Positions 43,742-52,862 of a stretch of 64,000 nucleotides of DNA are shown here, one piece after another; positions within the stretch are counted from its first letter, which is position 1, and every line of letters begins with the position of its first letter. This DNA comes from Leeuwenhoekiella aequorea (GTDB lineage Bacteria; Bacteroidota; Bacteroidia; Flavobacteriales; Flavobacteriaceae): positions 1 to 64,000 of the forward strand of contig NZ_QOVM01000001.1 of assembly GCF_004104375.1 (NCBI RefSeq), in the 5' to 3' direction. Both the position numbers and the translations under genes were made by a program. Under the pieces are notes generated by a model. It did no database searches. It was not told where the DNA came from and was given only the letters and a program-made list of their open reading frames with translations.

Positions 43742-45478
43742 TTAGTTACTGATTTTTATGCTTTGAAGATTGAAACCGGAGTGTTCTACTAAAAGCTTAA
43801 TGGTGTTTTTTCCAGCTTTTAAATACACCGAAACAGGCGCAGTCCATTCCCATTTATCAGCTGTATTCTCTATGTTAATTGGTGTAGTATTGCGGTCGTT
43901 TATTAGCAGAGAAGCTTTACCCGTATTGGTGTTTGAACTTATTTTTAGAGAAATTGAATACGCCCCAGCTTCATTTGTATTAACCGTGTAATGCAGCCAT
44001 TCATGCTGCTCCAAATCTCCCACATAAACCGCCTCATTATCAGGATTTATTTTAAAAAGATCAACCCCATCATTGCGGTATGTTCTTCCTAAATTCCAGG
44101 TTTGCCGCTCTTTGCCTGTGGAAATATGATAATTTGCAGAAATCGTATCGTGATACGCAACGCCATCTGTACCTAAATCATAATCTGCCGCTTTGATCAC
44201 AAGCTGGTTTTTTAATTGATTGTATTTAAATGGGATTGCATCGGCGTTTTTGGGTTGCCTAATGATCGCATCGAGCACATCATAATGCACAATACAGTTT
44301 TCTATTTTTGCATTTTCTGCTAACTGCATTAACGCTTCAAATGCTTCTTCAGACGAAGGTTTTTCTGATTTTTCTGCCCAATAATTCAGTAAATCACGGT
44401 ATCCTTTATTTATTTTAATTTCTAAAGGGTTATTAAAACCAAGTTTTTTTAAAGGCCACCAACACCAGCCAATATTATTTTCTTCCATTAAAGAAATGGC
44501 ATCTCTAAACCAAACATTAGAATTTTCGCCAGACTCACCCAGCCAGACCGGGATATTGTATTTGTTACGGTATTCCAGAAACTGTTGTATAGAAGCTGTG
44601 TCGTTGTAATTCCAGTATTTATGAAAACTAAGTACAATATTGGTGTCCCAAGGCGGTAAAACACCATTGTAATTATTACCCCAACCGTTACCTTCTATAA
44701 TCACAATATGATTGGTATCTATTTCACGAACGGCTTTGGTAAGTTCTTCTAAGAGTTTACGTAATGGCTTATTTTCCGTATCTTCTATACCATTTTCATT
44801 CTTGCCGTTTTCAAAAGTCCAGTTGGGTTCATTAAGTAAATCATAAGCGCCAATCCAGGTTTCATCTTTGTATCGCTCAGCAAGTTTTTGCCAGACTGCA
44901 ATAAGTTTTTGTTGATTTGCCTCACTCTCCCAAAGCGAAGGTTTTGAAGGATTTCTATCTGAAATATTTACGTCGTGACCTTGCCCTCCGGGAGCTGCAT
45001 GCATATCTAGAATCAAATACATCTTATTTGCTTTACACCATTTAAGCAAGGAGTCTGTAAGTTGAAAACCTTCTTCGAGCCATGTATTTTTACCTGCAAC
45101 AGGCTCTTCATCTACAGGAAGGGTAAATAAATTATAATGTAACGGTAAACGTATAGAATTAAAACCCCACTGCTTAAGCGAATCTACATCACGCTTTTGC
45201 ATATGATTTTTACGCCATGCTGCATAAAACTGCTCTGTTTTCTCCTTGCCTACAAGTTCTTCAACGTGTTCTTTAAACACATACTGCTGGCCTGAAAATG
45301 GAACTTGAAGCATATAGCCTTCCTGCAGCATATAACCGCCTAGACCAATACCGCGAAGCAATACATTTTCGCCATTCTCATTTACAATTTTAGAATTTTC
45401 AGCTTTTAAAAATCCCTGACCAAAAACCTGACTTCCAAAGAGAAAAAATGTCAGGAAAATTAAATGTGTTATTTTCAT
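43742..45478 (-). CDS. GH5-family glycoside hydrolase with C-terminal CBM6-like domain
   Basis: A 578-aa secreted enzyme with signal peptide ending near FGSQVFGQGF. The GH5 barrel covers about residues 25-350: MYLILDMHAAPGGQGHD, acid/base Glu in YDLLNEPNWTF and nucleophile Glu in VWLGESGENSN. The C-terminal ~135 residues form a beta-sandwich resembling carbohydrate-binding module 6 (EWLHYTVNTNEAGAYSISLK). GH5 enzymes of this type act on beta-glucans; whether it cuts beta-1,3-, 1,4- or 1,6-links is not decided by the sequence. Third gene from the operon end. Confidence 0.9.
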   Translation of the reverse strand: MKITHLIFLTFFLFGSQVFGQGFLKAENSKIVNENGENVLLRGIGLGGYMLQEGYMLQVPFSGQQYVFKEHVEELVGKEKTEQFYAAWRKNHMQKRDVDSLKQWGFNSIRLPLHYNLFTLPVDEEPVAGKNTWLEEGFQLTDSLLKWCKANKMYLILDMHAAPGGQGHDVNISDRNPSKPSLWESEANQQKLIAVWQKLAERYKDETWIGAYDLLNEPNWTFENGKNENGIEDTENKPLRKLLEELTKAVREIDTNHIVIIEGNGWGNNYNGVLPPWDTNIVLSFHKYWNYNDTASIQQFLEYRNKYNIPVWLGESGENSNVWFRDAISLMEENNIGWCWWPLKKLGFNNPLEIKINKGYRDLLNYWAEKSEKPSSEEAFEALMQLAENAKIENCIVHYDVLDAIIRQPKNADAIPFKYNQLKNQLVIKAADYDLGTDGVAYHDTISANYHISTGKERQTWNLGRTYRNDGVDLFKINPDNEAVYVGDLEQHEWLHYTVNTNEAGAYSISLKISSNTNTGKASLLINDRNTTPINIENTADKWEWTAPVSVYLKAGKNTIKLLVEHSGFNLQSIKISN

Positions 45479-45502
45479 ATTGAAGCTTAACTGATTGCTT
45501 GT

Positions 45503-46987
45503 TTATTCCCAAATATAGGTGCCAACTGCACCTGCATCTAATGCGGTCACAACCCATTTTCCATTCTGTTTAATGTTGAAGGGAAGATTTGTGGAACCAT
45601 TATTTTCTACGATAAGTACTTTTTTACCATCTGGTCTTACAAAAGCAACATTTTGAAGTTCTCCTTTTAGAGCACTTTCTATGCGTACCGAACCTGCAGA
45701 AACAAATTTTGAAGCATGCGCAACAATATAATATCCCACATTACGGGTAATAGCAGATCCACTTAGAGTTAATGCTCCTTTACAAACTGTACAGCCACCA
45801 TCTGTATGCGGTCCAAATCCTGCATCATTCGCTAAATTCCACTCCAACGCATTTTTACTCCAATTACGCATAGAGCCAATAATCACATTCTTTAAATGCC
45901 ATTTTAGTGTTCCTGCAAAATCTTCTGTTGATGAGTTGTATTGTTCCGTGAAATAGACATTTTTATCAGGGAAGGCATTATGAACTGTAGATAAGGCCGC
46001 AATATCCCCAGCATAGAGGTGAAAAGCAGAGCCATCTATAAATTGATTTGTAACTGCATCATTTAATATGGAAATGGGGTACTGGGGATTATCACAATTG
46101 TGGTCATAAATAATAATTTTAGTTGCTATCTCAGCTTGCTTTAAAAAAGGACCTAAATTATTCTTAATAAAGTTTGACTGTTCTGTAGCAGACATCTCCA
46201 TACTAGGATTGTTACCTCCATGTAAGGGTTCATTTTGAGGGGTAAGCGCATCTATAGTTATTCCCTCTGCTTGCATAGCATTTAAATATTTTACCCAATA
46301 ATTAGCATATACCTCATAATATTTGGGCTGTAATCTTCCACCTATGAAACTACTATTATCCTTCATCCAAACGGGAGCCGTCCATGGGGAAGCCATAATT
46401 TTAAGACTAGGATTAATAGTAAGTATTTCTTTTAAAAGATCAATTACACCACGGTCTTTTTCTATACTGAATTCAGATAAATCTTCATCGGTCTCACCCG
46501 CAGGCATATCATTATAAGTAAATGGAACTTCATTAAGGTCTGAAGCACCTACACTTATTCTTAAGTAACTGATGCCAATATCATTTGTACCTGTACCGAA
46601 AAGTTCCTGAAGTAAATCTCTCTTTTTATCAGCTGGTAATGCATTAATCACTTGAGCACTACCGCCGGTTAATGAAAAACCAAAACCATCTATAGTTTGA
46701 TAGGTTTTTGACGCATCAACTTCTATGCTAGTATATCCATTAGGGCTTGTGCCAAAGATTAAGTTCCCAGGTTGCTTATCTAGTTCTGCACTTCGGTTTC
46801 CTGTAGTAAGCCAGAAATCCATTTCATTTACAGTACCGGAAGGATTTGTGGGCGTTGTAGGTATCTCCGGATTTTCGGGAGTTTCTGTTAGTTCTTCATC
46901 TGTAGAAGATGAGGAGCAACCGGCAGTAATTCCTAATACGAATATTAGGTAAAACAATCGGCTCGAAATTGTATATACTAGTTTCAT
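45503..46987 (-). CDS. GH30-family glycoside hydrolase, lipoprotein
   Basis: A 494-aa lipoprotein (lipobox TAGC, Cys24) with a Ser/Thr/Pro-rich linker after the anchor. GH30 catalytic Glu residues lie in LTPQNEPLHGGNNPS and NVYFTEQYNSSTEDF. It is closely related to the protein at 42321-43724 in core and C-terminal beta-domain (VVTALDAGAVGTYIWE). Probably surface exposed, cutting beta-1,6-glucan for uptake by the SusCD pair. It follows the surface-binding protein gene after 70 bp, the largest gap in the operon. Confidence 0.92.
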   Translation of the reverse strand: MKLVYTISSRLFYLIFVLGITAGCSSSSTDEELTETPENPEIPTTPTNPSGTVNEMDFWLTTGNRSAELDKQPGNLIFGTSPNGYTSIEVDASKTYQTIDGFGFSLTGGSAQVINALPADKKRDLLQELFGTGTNDIGISYLRISVGASDLNEVPFTYNDMPAGETDEDLSEFSIEKDRGVIDLLKEILTINPSLKIMASPWTAPVWMKDNSSFIGGRLQPKYYEVYANYWVKYLNAMQAEGITIDALTPQNEPLHGGNNPSMEMSATEQSNFIKNNLGPFLKQAEIATKIIIYDHNCDNPQYPISILNDAVTNQFIDGSAFHLYAGDIAALSTVHNAFPDKNVYFTEQYNSSTEDFAGTLKWHLKNVIIGSMRNWSKNALEWNLANDAGFGPHTDGGCTVCKGALTLSGSAITRNVGYYIVAHASKFVSAGSVRIESALKGELQNVAFVRPDGKKVLIVENNGSTNLPFNIKQNGKWVVTALDAGAVGTYIWE

Positions 46988-47057
46988 TTTTAGCTTTTTT
47001 AATTAAAAAAACAATAAACAACCAACACTTCTTAAAACGAACTGCTGCTTTTATTGA

Positions 47058-47924
47058 CTAATTCGCACTTCCTCTAAATTCTACATTGGTAAGAGATATA
47101 CCCGTAGAACCCATATTTTCTCCACCACTTTTGATAACTAAATAAACAGTACCAGATTGATCGAAGCTTACTGTATTACCAGAACCCACACAACCTATTT
47201 TAGATAATTTACCTTCAAATTGTCCGTTTGCACAACCATCCCATGTACTTAATCCCATTCTACGGCCTTCTGCGGTGTAATCCTGATTTTGAACGGGTAC
47301 AACTGGTGATACATAAACCTCAAACCAGGTGTTTACAGACCCATTACCAAAGACCTTCATATCAATGGTGTATTCTTTATTTGCTTCTACCTCTACGGCT
47401 TGATATAAACCTTGTTGATTATAACTAGAGCCGACTACATTTGCACTTCCTTCAGTGAACGTAAAATATGTTCCGGATTCACTAATCTTAAGAATAGTCC
47501 ATTCATTTTGGTCTGCTTCTGTCATAAAGCTTCCTCCTTTAATAAGGTTTCCTGCTACAGGATCTGAAGTGGCAACATTTACTTCTTGTGAAGTTTCATT
47601 TACCACACCGCCGCGCCCGTAGGCTTGATGTGTAATGGTGTAAGTACCTGCATCTGGCAAAAAAATCTCTTCACTAAATGAACCTGTAAAAAAACCGTCT
47701 CCAATATTCCAAAGTGATTTCAGAACATTATCGTTACTGGCATCAAGAACAAAGCGATTAGGTTCTCCACTCACTGCTTCTATAGTAAAAGAAGCATCCA
47801 CATTAGGATCGCTAAGACCATTACCTCCTGCAACTTCGTCTGGCTGGCAGTTAGTAAATCCTAATAATGCAATCATAAGACCTGCAAGGCCTAAAGTTTT
47901 AGACTTTATAGTTTGTGATATCAT
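47058..47924 (-). CDS. PKD-domain surface glycan-binding lipoprotein (SusE-position)
   Basis: A 288-aa lipoprotein (lipobox FTNC near residue 26). Residues about 40-125 form a PKD-like domain (FVLDASNDNVLKSLWNIGDG, TYTITHQAYGRGG). Residues about 130-288 form a carbohydrate-binding-like beta-sandwich with YTIDMKVFGNGSVNTWFEV. No catalytic site is visible. Its place directly after SusD suggests a SusE/F-like glycan-binding role on the cell surface; this is inferred from order and architecture. Confidence 0.8.
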   Translation of the reverse strand: MISQTIKSKTLGLAGLMIALLGFTNCQPDEVAGGNGLSDPNVDASFTIEAVSGEPNRFVLDASNDNVLKSLWNIGDGFFTGSFSEEIFLPDAGTYTITHQAYGRGGVVNETSQEVNVATSDPVAGNLIKGGSFMTEADQNEWTILKISESGTYFTFTEGSANVVGSSYNQQGLYQAVEVEANKEYTIDMKVFGNGSVNTWFEVYVSPVVPVQNQDYTAEGRRMGLSTWDGCANGQFEGKLSKIGCVGSGNTVSFDQSGTVYLVIKSGGENMGSTGISLTNVEFRGSAN

Positions 47925-47940
47925 GTCTCTAATGTTTTGA

Positions 47941-49455
47941 TTAATAATTAGGATTTTGAACGATTAAGGTATTCTCTAATTCATTAAGTGGAATTGGAAA
48001 AATTTCATTCTTACCCGATGTAAAACCCCTGTCTGCTAATACACTCGCTGCTCTTCCGGTACGCACGAGGTCAAACCAACGATGTCCTTCTCCTGCTAGT
48101 TCGCGTCTTCGCTCTAACATAATATTATCTATAGAAACAGGTACTGGTGAAAGACCTACTCTGGCACGCACGGCATCCAGAAGTGCCTGAGCACGTGCTC
48201 CTGATGCCCCAAGTGCTTCAGCTTCCATTAAATAGGTATCTGCAAGACGAATGATGTACACATTTTGTTTATAATTAAGTTCTACGTTACCACCACCCGT
48301 AGATTGATCAGACTTTAAAGGCATAAATTTTTTCAAGAAGTAGCCGGTATCTCTATTACCCGGTGTATAGTTCGCTTCACCTGCAGCTTGCAATGCTTTT
48401 AAGTCAGCAATTGTTGCATCAAATCTTGGATCCCCTTTCAAAACATCGTAAAGTCCCTGAGTTACAGTATTAAAACTCCATCCTCCTGCGTAGTCAGGAG
48501 CTGATGAACCTGCAGTAACCGAATAACCACGAGGACCTACCATTTGATTCACGGTGTTACCTTCATTCTGACCACCACCCCAGGTGTCATAACTAACGTT
48601 TGCAAGACTTGTCGCAGCCAGTTCAATAATAGATTCTGAGTTAAACTCATTCGTCAAACTAAAAAGATCTGCAAAGTTATCTACCAACTTGTAACCATAT
48701 TTACTGGTTTCTCCTGGCATGCCATTAACCTCTGCAAATTGTTGTGCTGACTGTTGATTTTTACCTTCATACAAATACACTTTTCCCAATAATGCCTGAG
48801 CACTACCCTGGGTAAAACGACCTGCTTCATTTTCTAAATCAGTAATACGTAGCGGTAGGTCTGGTAAAGCTTCACTTAAATCTGTTTCTATCTGAGCGTA
48901 AATTACCTCTGGAGCTACTTGCTCTACCGTATAGATCTCACTGGTTAAGATAGGCTCAGTAAACAAAGGCACATTTCTGAACAGTCTAACCAATTCAAAA
49001 TAGTAGTATGCTCTGAGTGCCTTTGCCTCTGCAGTGAATCGTGTGCGCAATGCATCATCCATCGGTACATCAGGAAGTTTTTGAAGGAGAATGTTTGTTC
49101 TGAATATTCCTTGAAAATAGTCATTCCAAAAACTCCCGGGTATAGTTGCAGGATCAATAGTATAATTTGAAAAAGATTGAATCCCAGTTCCGTCTGAAGG
49201 ACCACCACCACCGGCGAAATGATCATCTGAACCCGCATTCATCATCGTTATCATGTTCTCAAAGCTTTTTGATTGCTTGCCCATGATATCGTATGCTGCT
49301 ACTAATCCTGAAAAAGCTTCATCTTCGTTAGAATAATAACTGTCAACCAAAGGCTGACCTAAAGGATCTAGTTCTATAAACTCTTTAGAACACGAAATCG
49401 CAGATGCTGTCATTATCAATAAAACAGCGGGGTATAAAATCGATTTTAGTTTCAT
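47941..49455 (-). CDS. SusD/RagB-family nutrient-binding lipoprotein
   Basis: A 504-aa outer-membrane lipoprotein (lipobox AISC, Cys22) that caps the SusC channel and binds glycan. Family hallmarks: FIELDPLGQPLVDSYYSNED near the N-terminus, TPR-like helices, and the C-terminal RRRELAGEGHRWFDLVRTGR. It starts 12 bp after the SusC stop. Together with SusC it forms the import unit of the locus. Confidence 0.95.
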   Translation of the reverse strand: MKLKSILYPAVLLIMTASAISCSKEFIELDPLGQPLVDSYYSNEDEAFSGLVAAYDIMGKQSKSFENMITMMNAGSDDHFAGGGGPSDGTGIQSFSNYTIDPATIPGSFWNDYFQGIFRTNILLQKLPDVPMDDALRTRFTAEAKALRAYYYFELVRLFRNVPLFTEPILTSEIYTVEQVAPEVIYAQIETDLSEALPDLPLRITDLENEAGRFTQGSAQALLGKVYLYEGKNQQSAQQFAEVNGMPGETSKYGYKLVDNFADLFSLTNEFNSESIIELAATSLANVSYDTWGGGQNEGNTVNQMVGPRGYSVTAGSSAPDYAGGWSFNTVTQGLYDVLKGDPRFDATIADLKALQAAGEANYTPGNRDTGYFLKKFMPLKSDQSTGGGNVELNYKQNVYIIRLADTYLMEAEALGASGARAQALLDAVRARVGLSPVPVSIDNIMLERRRELAGEGHRWFDLVRTGRAASVLADRGFTSGKNEIFPIPLNELENTLIVQNPNY

Positions 49456-49467
49456 AACTCTATTTTT

Positions 49468-52400
49468 TTAAAATTGTACATTAACGCCTATAAGCCCTGT
49501 TCTCGCTTGTGGATAATATCCTCGATCTATACCGAATATACCCCCACCTATTTCAGGATCATAACCGGTATATTTTGTGAAAGTAACTAGGTTTTCACCG
49601 GTCAAATAAATTCGTAATCTTGTAAGACCTATACTTTCAATTACATTTCTATTTAAAGAATATCCTAATTGAACCGTTTTTATTCTTAAGTAATCTCCTT
49701 TTTCTAAATAGAAATCTGAAGGGTTTGTGAAGTTGTTGTTTCGATCAATATTACTTAAACGTGGAAAGCTATTTGAAGTTCCTTCTCCTGTCCAACGATT
49801 AAGTGCCTCTGTCTGATAATTTGCATTACTTATATCCAGACGTCTTAAGCCTTGGAAAATTTCATTTCCACCTGCTCCTTGTGAAAACACAAGCAAATCA
49901 AAGTTTTTGTAATCAAGATTCAGAGTTAAACCAAATGTGTATTTAGGAATTGAACTTCCTATAAATTTACGGTCATCTGCATTTATAGAACCGCTATCAT
50001 CAACATCTTCATATCTAAAATCCCCGGGTACTGCATTAGGCTGAATAATTACACCTTCAGAATTTACATAGGAATTAATCTCTTCCTGATTCTGAAAAAT
50101 TCCCCGGGTTTTAAAGCCAAAAAATGAATTAAGAGGCTGTCCTACTGCTGTTCTTGTAATAGGATATGTGCTTGATTGAAACCCGGCACCACCAGATAAA
50201 AAGTCAATACCTTCTCCTAAGTAAACCACTTCATTTTCTAAATAAGAAACATTTCCATTAAGTGAAAAATTGAAATCTCCAAAGTTTTTTGAATATCCTA
50301 ATTCAATGTCAAATCCTTTGTTTACCATATCTGCTACATTAGCAGCAGGACTTCCTGTTGCTCCAACGTAACCCGGAAGGCGTACATCTTGTAGTATCCC
50401 CACTGTTTTCTTATTGTAAAAATCAACAGTGACAGAAAGATTGGTAAAGAAACGTGCATCAAAACCGATATTACTTTGTCTTGTTTCTTCCCATTTTAAA
50501 TCAGGATTTGCAGGAGCATTAGGACTGTTACCTATAACTACGGCTGAAACATTCCCAAAAGTGTAGTTACGACCTGCACCAATGGTTGAAAGGTATCTAA
50601 AATCACCTATAGCATCACTACCTACAATACCGTAACCCCCTCTAAGTTTAAATTGATTAACAACATCATTTTCTTTCCAGAAATCTTCTTTTAAAGGATT
50701 CCAACCTAAAGAGAATGAGGGAAAAAATCCATATTTATTATTTGATCCAAAACGAGAGGAGCCATCACGACGTATAATACCCGTTACCAGGTATTTCTCT
50801 TTGTAATTATACGTAAGACGTGAAAATAAAGAAGTTACTCTATGCTCCGTTCCTATATAAGCGCTGGCAATAATTTGATCATCAGGTACCTGAATAAATG
50901 CTGCATCTTCTCTACTGTTTACAGGAATATCATTGTACGTTACAGTTTCACCTTTAGTGTCATTTTCAGTATAGGAACCTTGACCTAAAAGAAGTGTAAA
51001 ATCATGATCTCCTAATTGTTTTGAATAGGACAACGTGTTTTCAATATTCCAACCAAAACCTCTGTTTGTACCTCTGGAGATATTATTCTGAGAAGTCACT
51101 GTTGAGGTGTTTAAAAAAGACACTGGCGTAAAACTCTCATAACCGTAATAGGCTAATTTTCCTCCTAAAGTACTTCTGAAGTTTAGACCAGGTATTAGTT
51201 CAAGATTCACATAGACATTACCTACAAAATTATCTGCCCAGTCATAATTACCCAATCGCGTTTGAATATAGGCTAAGGGGTTAGTCATTTCCTGAATTAC
51301 AAGATTAGAAATTCCATAAGGATTTCCATTAGGGTCTCTAATTATACCAGGATTAGTATATAAACCAGAATTAGCAACGGCAGGATCTGTAATCACAACA
51401 GGAGTTGTAGGATCTAAATTTATAGCTGAACTTAAGGGTCCTCCAAACTCACTGTTTGTATTACCAATACCTATACTCTTCTCATTAGAATACCCTATTG
51501 TTTCACCAATTGTAATTATATCATTAATCTGGTGGGTAGAGTTCAGTCGTATGTTCTGCCTCTTATAATTAGAAATTTCTTTTGCGACTATACCTTCCTG
51601 ATCTAAATAACCAAATGACAAGTAGAAGGTAGAGACTTCATTACCTCCGCTTAAACTAAACTCGTGATTCTCTTTTTTTGCACTGTTATTGAAAATAACA
51701 TCTTGCCAATCTGTACCTACCCCTAGGTTTTCTGGGTTGGGAAATGGCAGGTTAAAATCTTGTGGAGAACCACTAAAATCATTAGCATATTTCTCGTTAA
51801 ATAAGGTCGCATATTCTGTTGCATTTAATAGATCTAGTTTACGCGCTGGTCCAGAAAGACCTGTGTACCCATTATAGCTAACCGTAAGTTTACCTAATTT
51901 TCCTTTTTTGGTAGTTACTAAAATTACACCTGCTGCTGCTCGGGCTCCATATATTGCCTGTGATGCAGCATCTTTAAGAACTTCTATAGACTCAATATCA
52001 GATTGATTTAAATACCCAATGCCTCCGGCATCTACAATTACTCCGTCTACAACCCAAAGAGGTTCATTATTACCAAAACTGGTAATACCTCTTACACGAA
52101 TAGTAGAAGATGCTCCTGGCTGACCAGAATTTGCTGCAATAGTTATCCCGGAAGTTCTACCTTGTAAAGACTGCTCAATACGAGTCACTGGTAGACTTTC
52201 TAACTCACTAGCTTTAATACTTGAAATTGCCCCAGTAACCACACTTTTCTTCTGAGTACCATATCCTACAACTACAACCTCATCAAGAGCTGCTGAGTCT
52301 TCAGACAATGTTATCTTTAAATTAGTCTGCTGCCCTACCGGAAATTCAAGCGTTTTAAATCCTATATAAGAGATAACGAGGATATCCTGAGAGCTAGCGT

Positions 52401-52584
52401 CGATTGTAAAATTTCCATCAAAATCAGTTTGAGTTCCCTGATCGGTTCCTTTTACCAAAATATTTGCCCCAGGCAAAGGCATAGCATTTGCATCTAAAAC
52501 TGTACCTGTTATCTCATTCACCTGTGCATGAATTGCACTAAAAGCGAATAAAAACAGCACCAAAAAGTAATTTTTAATTCTCAT
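49468..52584 (-). CDS. SusC/RagA-family TonB-dependent transporter
   Basis: A 1038-aa outer-membrane importer. The signal peptide ends near AFSAIHAQVNE. A carboxypeptidase-regulatory-like domain (ITGTVLDANAMPLPGANILV) comes first, then the TonB box region and plug (VVVVGYGTQKKSVVTGAI, SLQGRTSGITI, TIRVRGITSFGNNEPLWVVD), then the beta-barrel ending in GLIGVNVQF. It is the first gene of the operon. The leader of about 100 nt contains a 12-bp palindrome (52660-52671). Confidence 0.96.
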   Translation of the reverse strand: MRIKNYFLVLFLFAFSAIHAQVNEITGTVLDANAMPLPGANILVKGTDQGTQTDFDGNFTIDASSQDILVISYIGFKTLEFPVGQQTNLKITLSEDSAALDEVVVVGYGTQKKSVVTGAISSIKASELESLPVTRIEQSLQGRTSGITIAANSGQPGASSTIRVRGITSFGNNEPLWVVDGVIVDAGGIGYLNQSDIESIEVLKDAASQAIYGARAAAGVILVTTKKGKLGKLTVSYNGYTGLSGPARKLDLLNATEYATLFNEKYANDFSGSPQDFNLPFPNPENLGVGTDWQDVIFNNSAKKENHEFSLSGGNEVSTFYLSFGYLDQEGIVAKEISNYKRQNIRLNSTHQINDIITIGETIGYSNEKSIGIGNTNSEFGGPLSSAINLDPTTPVVITDPAVANSGLYTNPGIIRDPNGNPYGISNLVIQEMTNPLAYIQTRLGNYDWADNFVGNVYVNLELIPGLNFRSTLGGKLAYYGYESFTPVSFLNTSTVTSQNNISRGTNRGFGWNIENTLSYSKQLGDHDFTLLLGQGSYTENDTKGETVTYNDIPVNSREDAAFIQVPDDQIIASAYIGTEHRVTSLFSRLTYNYKEKYLVTGIIRRDGSSRFGSNNKYGFFPSFSLGWNPLKEDFWKENDVVNQFKLRGGYGIVGSDAIGDFRYLSTIGAGRNYTFGNVSAVVIGNSPNAPANPDLKWEETRQSNIGFDARFFTNLSVTVDFYNKKTVGILQDVRLPGYVGATGSPAANVADMVNKGFDIELGYSKNFGDFNFSLNGNVSYLENEVVYLGEGIDFLSGGAGFQSSTYPITRTAVGQPLNSFFGFKTRGIFQNQEEINSYVNSEGVIIQPNAVPGDFRYEDVDDSGSINADDRKFIGSSIPKYTFGLTLNLDYKNFDLLVFSQGAGGNEIFQGLRRLDISNANYQTEALNRWTGEGTSNSFPRLSNIDRNNNFTNPSDFYLEKGDYLRIKTVQLGYSLNRNVIESIGLTRLRIYLTGENLVTFTKYTGYDPEIGGGIFGIDRGYYPQARTGLIGVNVQF

Positions 52585-52659
52585 TCGATCAATAGATTTA
52601 ATTGTTAGTCAGCTAATACAAGAAATCTATGTTGTCATATTCTCATAAATACAGTCAAC

Positions 52660-52698
52660 GAAAACGTTTTCTTGTTAAAATAATACCACTCAAAACTA
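52660..52698 (-). promoter_or_regulatory. -7 box of susC and 12-bp palindrome downstream of it
   Basis: CAAAACTA (52691-52698) reads TAGTTTTG on the minus strand, a TAnnTTTG box. About 20 bp further in the direction of susC is the perfect palindrome GAAAACGTTTTC (52660-52671), with the central CG typical of LacI-family operators. If used, it would act as a roadblock in the early transcript region. No LacI-type gene is in this window. Confidence 0.5.
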
Positions 52699-52829
52699 TT
52701 ATTTAACAACACAGAGACATAGAAAAGAACTACACTTGTACTACGCCAAAATGTTAACCTTACTCGTCAGCACTACTTCATACAGTTTTAGCATCTGAAT
52801 TTCAGTATTTTAATGATCTTATTTTTTAC

Positions 52830-52837
52830 TAATTTTG
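52830..52837 (+). promoter_or_regulatory. -7 box of the propeller regulator gene (TAATTTTG)
   Basis: TAATTTTG fits TAnnTTTG and lies 25 bp before the TTG start at 52863. Together with the susC box it gives a divergent control region of about 280 bp. Confidence 0.45.
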
Positions 52838-52862
52838 TTAATGGAAATGAAAAATTATAAAG

